Part shown: piece by piece, positions 1-5,503 of the stretch | Layout: every line of letters begins with the position of its first letter | Position numbering within the stretch: the stretch's first letter is position 1 | From: Deltaproteobacteria bacterium | Lineage (GTDB): Bacteria > Desulfobacterota > Desulfobacteria > Desulfobacterales > Desulfobacteraceae | NCBI GenBank assembly: GCA_019314105.1 | Contig: JAFCZY010000084.1 | Coordinates: 1-7,264, forward strand | Direction of reading: 5' to 3' | Length of the DNA: 7,264 nt | Notes under the pieces: model-generated | Databases searched by the model: none | What the model saw: the letters and a program-made list of their open reading frames with translations, nothing else | What the model was told of the DNA's origin: nothing | Program-made: the position numbers and the translations under genes

Positions 1-688
1 AAGAAAACGGCTTGGGTCGGCTTTCTGAATTATGAATATTAAATTTGGAAAAATCAATGGTGTCCGCATGGAGCCTCGGTGGTGTTCCGGTCTTCATCCT
101 TCCGATATTAAACCCGAGGTCTGCCAGATTTTGTGCAAGACCGAAGGATGCAAATTCTCCTGCCCGGCCCGCCTCGATTTTTGATGCCCCGATATGAACC
201 ATTCCTTTTAAAAAAGTTCCCGTTGCAATGACGATGGTTTGAGTTGCGTATTCAAAACCCGTATGATCGATAAGGCCTGTCACGGTGTTGTTTTCAAGCA
301 CGAGTTCCTGAACCATGGCCTGCTTAAGATCAAGGTTTTTTGTTTTTTCAAGGACCGCCTTCATGTTTTTTGAATACAAGGCTTTATCATTTTGCGTTCT
401 CGTTGAATGAACCGCAGGGCCTTTTCGTGTATTTAAGGTTCGGTATTGGATGGCGGATGAATCTGTGATTTTTGCCATTTGACCGCCCAGGGCATCAATT
501 TCCTTAACCAGCTGTCCTTTTGCCATTCCGCCGATTGAAGGGCTGCACGGCATGGAAGCAATTTTATCCATATCAATGGTTAAAAGGAGCGTATGACACC
601 CCATGCGTGCAGAAGCAAGCGCAGCTTCGCATCCGGCATGACCCGCACCAATAACAATAACATCATATGCTTTAAAATTAAAATTCAT
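1..688 (-). CDS. mnmG: MnmG (GidA), tRNA uridine 5-carboxymethylaminomethyl modification enzyme, N-terminal part (3' end outside window)
   Basis: This is the FAD-binding subunit that, with the GTPase MnmE, installs the cm5/cmnm5 group on the wobble uridine (U34) of certain tRNAs in the cytoplasm. The 229 residues visible show the start of the FAD Rossmann fold (YDVIVIGAGHAG, residues 8-19, with G14-x-G16-x-x-G19). They also show the family cysteine motif CSPSIGG (C48-G54), the segment KGPAVHSTRTQ (89-99), the second nucleotide-contact strand IVIATGTF (152-159), and GRMKTGTPPRL (196-206). All line up without gaps of note with E. coli MnmG as I remember it. The family is about 620-630 residues long, so roughly the first third is present; the rest lies beyond the left edge. 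The start at 688 is the only methionine just ahead of the FAD motif. No clear Shine-Dalgarno precedes it, which fits the promoter lying almost on top of the start codon. The frame is open throughout, and identity is not in doubt. Confidence 0.96.
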   Translation of the reverse strand, partial: MNFNFKAYDVIVIGAGHAGCEAALASARMGCHTLLLTIDMDKIASMPCSPSIGGMAKGQLVKEIDALGGQMAKITDSSAIQYRTLNTRKGPAVHSTRTQNDKALYSKNMKAVLEKTKNLDLKQAMVQELVLENNTVTGLIDHTGFEYATQTIVIATGTFLKGMVHIGASKIEAGRAGEFASFGLAQNLADLGFNIGRMKTGTPPRLHADTIDFSKFNIHNSESRPKPFS

Positions 689-910
689 AACTTTTTAATA
701 TATAATTGCTTAAAGCTTTGGTCAATGACATGATTGAAAATATTATTTCTTTTTAATATTCATGGCAGTTGATTCTGATTATAAAAATACATCTTGCTCT
801 CAAGCGTAACTTATTATATCTGTCTTGATAGTAGAATCCCTGATGAAGGTATTAAACAATATCAAAAAAAATGATTGATAAATATCTCAATATTAACGGA
901 ATATAATTAA
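689..910. other. Divergent intergenic region between mnmG and the tandem-HTH gene
   Basis: This 222-bp AT-rich spacer contains no convincing open frame or RNA gene. Its mnmG-proximal end carries the minus-strand promoter described separately. For the plus strand, two weak candidates are visible. One is TTGGTC (718-723), 17 bases, then TATTAT (741-746); its -35 box overlaps that of the mnmG promoter. The other is TTGATA (825-830), 19 bases, then TATTAA (850-855), with longer than ideal spacing. Neither is strong enough to call. The last 50 bases before the HTH gene are nearly all A and T. Confidence 0.6.
697..725 (-). promoter_or_regulatory. Probable sigma-70-type promoter of mnmG
   Basis: On the minus strand, TTGACC (720-725) and TATATT (697-702) are separated by exactly 17 bases. 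Each hexamer matches the housekeeping consensus at five of six positions. The -10 box ends only eight bases before the mnmG ATG, so transcription should begin within about two bases of the start codon. Assignment is by pattern only. Confidence 0.5.
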
Positions 911-1744
911 ATGGGAACCACTATGATCAAAAAACAGCACAGACCTATAAGTCGTGAAGTTGCAGAGAAAATATCCGGAGACATCAAGGCGGGAGGTTCC
1001 TACCGGGAGATATCCAAAAAATATAAAGTTACAAATTTTGGTATTAAAACTGCCTTTTCGACACATAAAATTAAAATAGATGACATCTATAAGAACAGGA
1101 CCAGTGTGTCAGATGCCACAATAAAAAAAGCCGTAAAGATGCTTGCATCCGGAGAAACACAGCAACACACCGCCGAAATTATCGGTATCCATGTGATGAC
1201 GCTGAAAAGAGCCTTCCGGATAAAAGGGATAAAGAAAGATCCTGCCTGGGGGAAAGGCCGATTGTCAAAACAGCAGGACGCCCGTGCCAGGGCACTATTT
1301 AAAAACGGAATGAGTTATGGCCGAGTCAGCATAGACCTGGGAGTTTCAAAAATTGCTTTGTACAAACATTTTAAAAAAATTCCCAAGCCCTGCTTTGAAA
1401 TGTCCAAAAAAGAAAGGGCAGAATTGCAATACATGCTGACCATGGGTGCCGATAGAAAAAATATTGCCAAAAAATTAGAGACAACGGTCTGGTTTGTATT
1501 GTTCGCAACCGTGAAACTGGGTCTTGAGAATTATTTTAACAGCTCTGAAAAACGGGGTGTCAGGAACGCCTTGACCCGGGGGATGATTGAAGAGATCATA
1601 AATCGAAAATTCAAAGGGGAAACTACTGGAGCCCTTATCAAAGAATTTAAAACAACCAAACCAACATTGTACCGGCTGTTTTATTTAATTGAAGAAGATT
1701 GTATCAAGCGCCTGAAAGACCAGGGAACCCGGAGGAAAAAATGA
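911..1744 (+). CDS. Tandem helix-turn-helix DNA-binding protein with five Hin/resolvase-like HTH units
   Basis: I do not recognise a named family for the whole 277-residue protein. It is strongly basic and consists of five successive units resembling the C-terminal DNA-binding domain of Hin/Gin recombinases. The turn-start glycines lie at residues 28, 81, 133, 179 and 236, spaced 53, 52, 46 and 57. Unit 2 ([20 protein letters not shown], 81-100) is close to Hin. Units 3 (G133-F154) and 5 (G236-F257) keep the S/T at +2, the hydrophobic residue at +6, and the L-Y-R/K ending. Unit 1 is recognisable, and unit 4 (179-200) is degenerate in its recognition helix. A GRLS arm (116-119) precedes unit 3, like the minor-groove arm of Hin. 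No serine-recombinase catalytic domain, ligand domain or membrane segment is seen. The ATG at 911 directly follows an in-frame TAA; ATG 923, with GGGA six bases upstream, is an equally plausible start. The stop overlaps the tdh start (ATGA). A DNA-binding regulator of this operon is inferred, not shown. Confidence 0.8.
   Translation: MGTTMIKKQHRPISREVAEKISGDIKAGGSYREISKKYKVTNFGIKTAFSTHKIKIDDIYKNRTSVSDATIKKAVKMLASGETQQHTAEIIGIHVMTLKRAFRIKGIKKDPAWGKGRLSKQQDARARALFKNGMSYGRVSIDLGVSKIALYKHFKKIPKPCFEMSKKERAELQYMLTMGADRKNIAKKLETTVWFVLFATVKLGLENYFNSSEKRGVRNALTRGMIEEIINRKFKGETTGALIKEFKTTKPTLYRLFYLIEEDCIKRLKDQGTRRKK
1731..1735 (+). promoter_or_regulatory. Strong ribosome binding site that fixes the tdh start
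   Basis: GGAGG lies five bases before the ATG at 1741, inside the last codons of the HTH gene. It decides against the in-frame TTG at 1699, which would add 14 residues not found in known Tdh proteins. Initiation here would be coupled to termination of the upstream gene through the ATGA overlap. Confidence 0.85.
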
Positions 1745-2766
1745 AAGCACTTGTCAAAGCAAAGCCTGAACAAGGATTATGGCTTCAGGATGTTCCCATT
1801 CCCGACATCAGTTATAATGAGGTGCTGATAAAAATCAAAAAGACCGCCATCTGCGGGACGGATGTCCATATTTATAACTGGGATAAATGGTCACAACAAA
1901 CCATTCCCGTTCCCATGCACATTGGTCATGAATTTGTGGGAACAATTGAAAAAATCGGTTCCCATGTGGTCGATTTCAAGCCGGGAGATCTGGTATCCGG
2001 TGAGGGCCACCTGGTTTGCGGGCGTTGCAGAAACTGCCTGGCCGGGCGACGCCACCTCTGTATGAACACAAAAGGGGTGGGGGTCAACAGACCGGGTGCC
2101 TATGCCGAATATCTTGCCATACCCGTCACCAATGTCTGGTATTGTAATAAAAACATCCCTTTGGATGTGCTGGCCTGTTTTGATCCCCTGGGAAATGCAA
2201 CACATACGGCGCTCTCCTTTGATGTCCTGGGAGAAGATGTCCTGATTACAGGTGCCGGCCCCATTGGCTGCATGGCCGCTGCTATTGCCAGACATGCTGG
2301 CGCCCGGTATGTGGTGGTGACCGATGTAAATCCCTACAGGCTCAATCTTGCCAAAAAAGCAGGCGCTACCTTAACCATTGATGTGACGAAACACAGTATT
2401 GAACAGGCCCAAAAAGATCTTGGTATGAAAGAAGGATTTGACGTGGCCATGGAGATGTCAGGCAACCCTTCCGCCTTAACGTCAATCCTTGATAACATGT
2501 GTCATGGCGGGAAAATTGCGCTGCTGGGCATCATGCCCGATAAGACAGATATTGACTGGAACAAAGTTGTGTTTAACATGCTGACCATAAAAGGCATCTA
2601 TGGCAGGGAAATGTATGAGACCTGGTATAAGATGACCAGCATGATTCAAACCGGGCTGGATATATCCCCTTTAATTACCCATAAATTTCATTACACTGAA
2701 TTTGAAAAAGGATTTGCAGTGATGCGATCCGGGCAATCAGGCAAAGTCATACTTGACTGGGATTAA
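1741..2766 (+). CDS. tdh: L-threonine 3-dehydrogenase
   Basis: This zinc-dependent medium-chain dehydrogenase oxidises L-threonine with NAD+ to 2-amino-3-ketobutyrate, in the cytoplasm, usually as a tetramer. At 341 residues it has exactly the length of E. coli Tdh and aligns with it from first to last residue, from memory. The catalytic zinc site is C38-G-T-D-x-H43 with G62-H63-E64. The structural zinc is held by C93, C96, C99 and C107. The GVGVNRPG segment (112-119) is typical of Tdh. The nucleotide-binding loop is GAGPIG (171-176), with D195 at the end of the second strand (VVVTDVN), as expected for NAD+ over NADP+. The C-terminal [14 protein letters not shown] (285-298) and SGQSGKVIL (330-338) are also characteristic. 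It overlaps the HTH gene by four bases and is followed after 22 bases by kbl, its usual partner. No key residue is missing. Confidence 0.97.
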   Translation: MKALVKAKPEQGLWLQDVPIPDISYNEVLIKIKKTAICGTDVHIYNWDKWSQQTIPVPMHIGHEFVGTIEKIGSHVVDFKPGDLVSGEGHLVCGRCRNCLAGRRHLCMNTKGVGVNRPGAYAEYLAIPVTNVWYCNKNIPLDVLACFDPLGNATHTALSFDVLGEDVLITGAGPIGCMAAAIARHAGARYVVVTDVNPYRLNLAKKAGATLTIDVTKHSIEQAQKDLGMKEGFDVAMEMSGNPSALTSILDNMCHGGKIALLGIMPDKTDIDWNKVVFNMLTIKGIYGREMYETWYKMTSMIQTGLDISPLITHKFHYTEFEKGFAVMRSGQSGKVILDWD

Positions 2767-2788
2767 CTTTTTTACGGAGCAACATAAA

Positions 2789-4012
2789 ATGTCCACCAAC
2801 AAACTTGATATATCCTTAACAAAGGAATTAGAAATATTAAAACAGGAAGGCAGAGGCAAATCCCCTGAAAGAATAATTGAACGCTACATCCCGCCGGAAG
2901 GCGACTTCGGCCCACGATACAAACTGGTCGGAAGCGATAATAAATTTATTCGCCTTAATTCCAATTCATATTTATCCCTTTCCAATCACCCTGAACTTAT
3001 GGTTGCAGCAGACAAAGCAAGTCATGAATTCGGTGTTGGCCCGGGTGCAGTAAGATTTATTGATGGCACCTTTATCTATCATGAGAAACTTGAAAAAAGA
3101 GTGGCCAAATTTACGGATAAGCCTGCTGCCAAAATTTTTAATTCCGCTTACACCTCAAACTGCGGACTTGCCCTGACGCTTTCCCATAAAAAAACCCATT
3201 GGATCGGGGATCAGCTCAATCATAACAGCATTATCAGGGCCATGAGAATCAGTAATATCCCCAGGGAAAACAAAGGTATTTTCAAGCATAATGATATGGC
3301 AGACTTGAAACGCTGTCTTGATGATGTAAGCCTTGGCATCGAGCGTGTTATCGTCATATTTGACGGAATTTTCAGTATGCGGGGAGACTATGCGCCCATC
3401 GATAAAATCAATCAGATCTGCAAGGCATACGATTCAACATTCAAGGATGGCATCATCACTGTTGTTGATGATTCTCACGGGATTGGTGCCTATGGTGATA
3501 CCGGCCGGGGAACGTCTGATTTTTGCAATGCCTCGCCGGATATCATTGTCGGAACTTTTGGAAAAGCCTTTGGAGTGAATGGGGGATTTATTGCGGCAAG
3601 CAACCCCATTATCGAATCAGTCCGGCAAAAGGCGGACACTTATATTTATACAAACCCTTTAAGCGTTGCCGATTGTGCTGCTGCCATAAAAGCCATTGAT
3701 ATTTGTGACAGTGATGAGGGCCTTAATCTGTTAAAAAGCTTAAAAGAAAGGACTTCTCAGTTCCGACAGGGGCTTGAGAGACTTGGAAAAGAATCCATAG
3801 AAGGCCCCCACCCGGTTGTTCCGTTAATGGTAAGAGATACCCCAAAAACACATGATCTTGTAAAATATTTATTTGAGCATGGTGTGCTGGTGGTCGGATT
3901 GACCTTTCCAGTCGTACCCAAAGGAGATGAAACGATCAGATTTCAGGTGAATGCCTGCCATACATCTGCGGATATAGAATACGTAATTGAATTATTAAGT
4001 AATTTTAAATAA
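2789..4012 (+). CDS. kbl: 2-amino-3-ketobutyrate CoA ligase (glycine C-acetyltransferase)
   Basis: This PLP enzyme of the alpha-oxoamine synthase family cleaves 2-amino-3-ketobutyrate with CoA to glycine and acetyl-CoA, removing the unstable product of Tdh. The 407-residue protein carries the fold-I landmarks. H145 (LNHNS) stacks on the cofactor ring, D227 and H230 lie in VVDDSHG, and K259 in GTFGKAFG is the Schiff-base lysine. PVVPKG (374-379) is a Kbl hallmark, and R384 sits where the carboxylate-binding arginine is expected. The start is ATG 2789, with GGAG nine bases upstream; a TTG-initiated extension to 2753 would overlap tdh and has no support. Compared with E. coli Kbl it has a longer N-terminus (about ten residues). 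It also reads FNSAYTSNCG (117-126) where E. coli has a Cys-Phe pair near the cofactor; the aromatic is kept as Y121 but the cysteine is replaced by alanine. The related synthases BioF and HemA are possible by fold, but pairing with tdh makes Kbl much the best call. Confidence 0.88.
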   Translation: MSTNKLDISLTKELEILKQEGRGKSPERIIERYIPPEGDFGPRYKLVGSDNKFIRLNSNSYLSLSNHPELMVAADKASHEFGVGPGAVRFIDGTFIYHEKLEKRVAKFTDKPAAKIFNSAYTSNCGLALTLSHKKTHWIGDQLNHNSIIRAMRISNIPRENKGIFKHNDMADLKRCLDDVSLGIERVIVIFDGIFSMRGDYAPIDKINQICKAYDSTFKDGIITVVDDSHGIGAYGDTGRGTSDFCNASPDIIVGTFGKAFGVNGGFIAASNPIIESVRQKADTYIYTNPLSVADCAAAIKAIDICDSDEGLNLLKSLKERTSQFRQGLERLGKESIEGPHPVVPLMVRDTPKTHDLVKYLFEHGVLVVGLTFPVVPKGDETIRFQVNACHTSADIEYVIELLSNFK

Positions 4013-4050
4013 AATAAGGATAGATTTTTCACAATTACCTGAAAAAGGCA

Positions 4051-4575
4051 ATGGACATGCAAACCATTCTTGAGAACAAAAAAATTCTTGTGGTTGATGA
4101 TGAGCCGGATATCCTGGAAACCCTTGAAGAGCTGCTCTACATGTGCTCGGTTGATACAGCCTCAACCTTTGAAGCGGCCATCCATTTTTTAAAGAACAAC
4201 ACCTACGATGTTGCTGTCCTGGATATTATGGGGGTTAAAGGCTATGACCTTTTAACGGTCACCCATAAAATGGATATTCCCGCCCTGATGCTGACGGCCC
4301 ACGCACTCACTCCGGATAATTTAAAACAATCTATTGAACAAGGCGCAGATGCCTATGTCCCCAAAGATAAGCTTGCGGACATTTCCCTCTATATTGCAGA
4401 CGTATTGACAGCAAGGGAAGAAGGTAAAAATTCTCATGTCACATGGTTTCCATTGCTTAAGCCGCTGTTTGACAAATTATTTGGTGAGAGGTGGCGGCAA
4501 ACAGACAGGGAATTCTGGGATGAATTTGATAAGAAACAGGTATCATCAAGGAATGACAGTCAAAAAATGGAATGA
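4051..4575 (+). CDS. Stand-alone receiver-domain response regulator with aromatic C-terminal tail
   Basis: This is a CheY-like receiver of 174 residues with no DNA-binding or enzymatic output domain. The acidic pocket is D16-D17, the phospho-acceptor is D58 (AVLDIMG), the switch threonine is T82 (LMLTAHA), and the conserved lysine is K105 (YVPKDK). The receiver ends near residue 122. A tail of about 45 residues (130-174) is rich in aromatic and charged residues, including WFPLLKPLFDKLFGERW (132-148) and REFWDEF (153-159). I recall tails like this on receivers from Desulfobacterota, but their role is unknown to me. The first ATG (4051) has AAGG only two bases upstream, while ATG 4057, two codons in, has it eight bases upstream and may be the true start. 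The gene follows kbl by 38 bases with no terminator visible, so co-transcription is likely. Partners are probably one or both kinases encoded just downstream. It may act by protein contact or in a phosphorelay. Confidence 0.88.
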   Translation: MDMQTILENKKILVVDDEPDILETLEELLYMCSVDTASTFEAAIHFLKNNTYDVAVLDIMGVKGYDLLTVTHKMDIPALMLTAHALTPDNLKQSIEQGADAYVPKDKLADISLYIADVLTAREEGKNSHVTWFPLLKPLFDKLFGERWRQTDREFWDEFDKKQVSSRNDSQKME

Positions 4576-5316
4576 CTATAACGGAATTTTTACGATAAAC
4601 TCAGCGCCTTTCCCATTAGCAGAATTTAAAATCAGTATTCCTCCCATATCCTTTAACAAAACCATTACCCCGGCAAGCCCCAGACCATGGCTTATAATGG
4701 CATTTTCAATGGATGACCCTGTTGTAAAATAGGTTTCAAAAATTTTTTGATGGTCCGCCCGCCGTATGCCCTGCCCGTCATCTTTCACTTTTAAGGCCAG
4801 CTGGTTTCCCTCGATACTGCCTGAAATCTTAACAACAGAAGATCGATGCTTAAATGCATTGGTAACAAGATTTCTTAAAATCTGTCTCACCTTGGCCTCG
4901 TCAAGATGAACCATGGTTTTCCAGACTTTTGGATCAAAGAATAATCTGGCACCACTGGCCTCAACCGTCTGCTCAAGCTCATCATAGGTTTTGATTTTTC
5001 GAATATTCTCTGCCACGCTGGGATCGGAAAGATCAAAAATTTCCATTAAAACAGATGTTACAAGAACTGAAATGGGAAAATCAGAAGTAATCATGACGCC
5101 TTCTCTGGATCTTCCAAGCTCCATCACATCATTCACAAGCCGTTGGGTTGTCAATGTGTTTCTTATGATTCTTTTTAGCACTTTTATCTGCTTGTCTGTC
5201 AGAGGGCCATAAACATTCTGTCTATTCAGAAGTGATTTTGCTCCGGCATCTATTACCGAGATGGGAACCTTTAGATCATGGATAAGAATTTCTGTCTTAA
5301 TGGTGGTATCCGACAT
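4576..5316 (-). CDS. Sensor-less cytosolic histidine kinase
   Basis: This 246-residue protein is essentially the transmitter module alone. The H box comes at once, with H13 in LIHDLKVP, and the dimerisation helices extend to about residue 70. The ATPase domain has its N box at QILRNLVTNAFKH (145-157, N149 and N153), G1 at DDGQGI (179-184), an F-box-like IFETYFTTG (192-200) and G2 at HGLGLAG (210-216). All ATP-binding elements are intact. There is no PAS, GAF, HAMP or membrane segment, so input must come from a partner protein or from the DHp domain itself. The ATG at 5316 is preceded by AAGGGG (5320-5325) close upstream, and no useful earlier start is seen. The gene converges on the receiver gene: its stop (4576-4578) abuts the receiver stop (4573-4575) with no base between. 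It is a likely phosphodonor for that receiver, an inference from position only. Confidence 0.88.
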   Translation of the reverse strand: MSDTTIKTEILIHDLKVPISVIDAGAKSLLNRQNVYGPLTDKQIKVLKRIIRNTLTTQRLVNDVMELGRSREGVMITSDFPISVLVTSVLMEIFDLSDPSVAENIRKIKTYDELEQTVEASGARLFFDPKVWKTMVHLDEAKVRQILRNLVTNAFKHRSSVVKISGSIEGNQLALKVKDDGQGIRRADHQKIFETYFTTGSSIENAIISHGLGLAGVMVLLKDMGGILILNSANGKGAEFIVKIPL

Positions 5317-5368
5317 TTTCCCCTTTAGCCTTTAAAATCCTTGCAATTTCAACCAATAATTTTATATA

Positions 5369-5387
5369 TTGTAAGCAATTGTTACAA
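5369..5387. repeat. Inverted repeat TTGTAA-N7-TTACAA, candidate operator
   Basis: Perfect 6-bp arms at 5369-5374 and 5382-5387 flank a 7-base spacer that itself contains CAATTG. The dyad sits where transcription would begin from the TTGCAA/TATATT promoter candidate, a usual place for a repressor site. It is short and in AT-rich DNA, so chance is possible. Confidence 0.4.
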
Positions 5388-5424
5388 ATTAACTATATAT
5401 TAGCAAGACCATTTAACGCCTTTT

Positions 5425-5454
5425 AATTTATAATATTTTAGTAAATTATAAATT
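5425..5454. repeat. Perfect 10-bp inverted repeat with 10-base spacer, candidate operator
   Basis: AATTTATAAT (5425-5434) and ATTATAAATT (5445-5454) are exact reverse complements separated by ten bases. The half-sites are thus two helical turns apart centre to centre, the geometry of a dimeric regulator's site. Each arm holds a perfect TATAAT, one per strand, pointing at each other. The arms contain only A and T, and no T-tract typical of a terminator follows on either strand. Confidence 0.5.
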
Positions 5455-5472
5455 TTGTTATACGAAGATCAA
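5445..5472 (-). promoter_or_regulatory. Candidate promoter of the sensor-less kinase gene
   Basis: On the minus strand TTGATC (5467-5472, four of six consensus bases) is followed after 16 bases by a perfect TATAAT (5445-5450). Transcription would start near 5438, giving a leader of about 120 bases to the ATG at 5316. The -10 box forms part of the right arm of the 10-bp inverted repeat, so a protein bound there would block it. Confidence 0.35.
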
Positions 5473-5503
5473 ACAATCTTGTAAAGTCTTTTGGAGTTTC
5501 TTT

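Larger units (their letters stand above)
5317..5503. other. Divergent regulatory region between the two histidine kinase genes
   Basis: This 187-bp, very AT-rich spacer holds the start signals of both kinases. It carries two perfect inverted repeats and a minus-strand promoter candidate, listed separately. For the plus-strand kinase, TTGCAA (5341-5346) followed after 18 bases by TATATT (5365-5370) is a fair match; its start would fall inside the first inverted repeat. A perfect TATAAT (5429-5434) also faces the plus strand but has no good -35. No small open frame is convincing here. Confidence 0.6.

Noticed and set aside
730..878. Repeated word ATGATTGA at 730-737 and 871-878 as a possible direct-repeat operator
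   Set aside because: Eight bases in AT-rich DNA, 141 bp apart, with only loose similarity beyond; too weak to list.
1699..1740. A TTG-initiated 14-residue N-terminal extension of tdh
   Set aside because: It lies inside the HTH gene, has no ribosome site, and would exceed the fixed 341-residue Tdh length; GGAGG before ATG 1741 settles the start.
911..1744. HTH protein as a remnant of a serine recombinase or transposase
   Set aside because: No catalytic domain, inverted terminal repeats or target duplication are visible, and the frame is intact and coupled to tdh; five units exceed what a recombinase remnant would leave.
1891..2295. Minus-strand 134-codon open frame inside tdh
   Set aside because: It lies wholly within a certain gene, has no recognisable domain, and reflects the codon pattern of tdh on the other strand.
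2753..2788. An upstream TTG start for kbl overlapping the end of tdh
   Set aside because: The extra residues have no family counterpart, while GGAG nine bases before ATG 2789 gives a normal start.
4436..4732. Plus-strand open frame bridging the receiver and kinase 3' ends
   Set aside because: It lies in the shadow of two well-supported genes with intact motifs, and has no ribosome site or protein-like pattern of its own.
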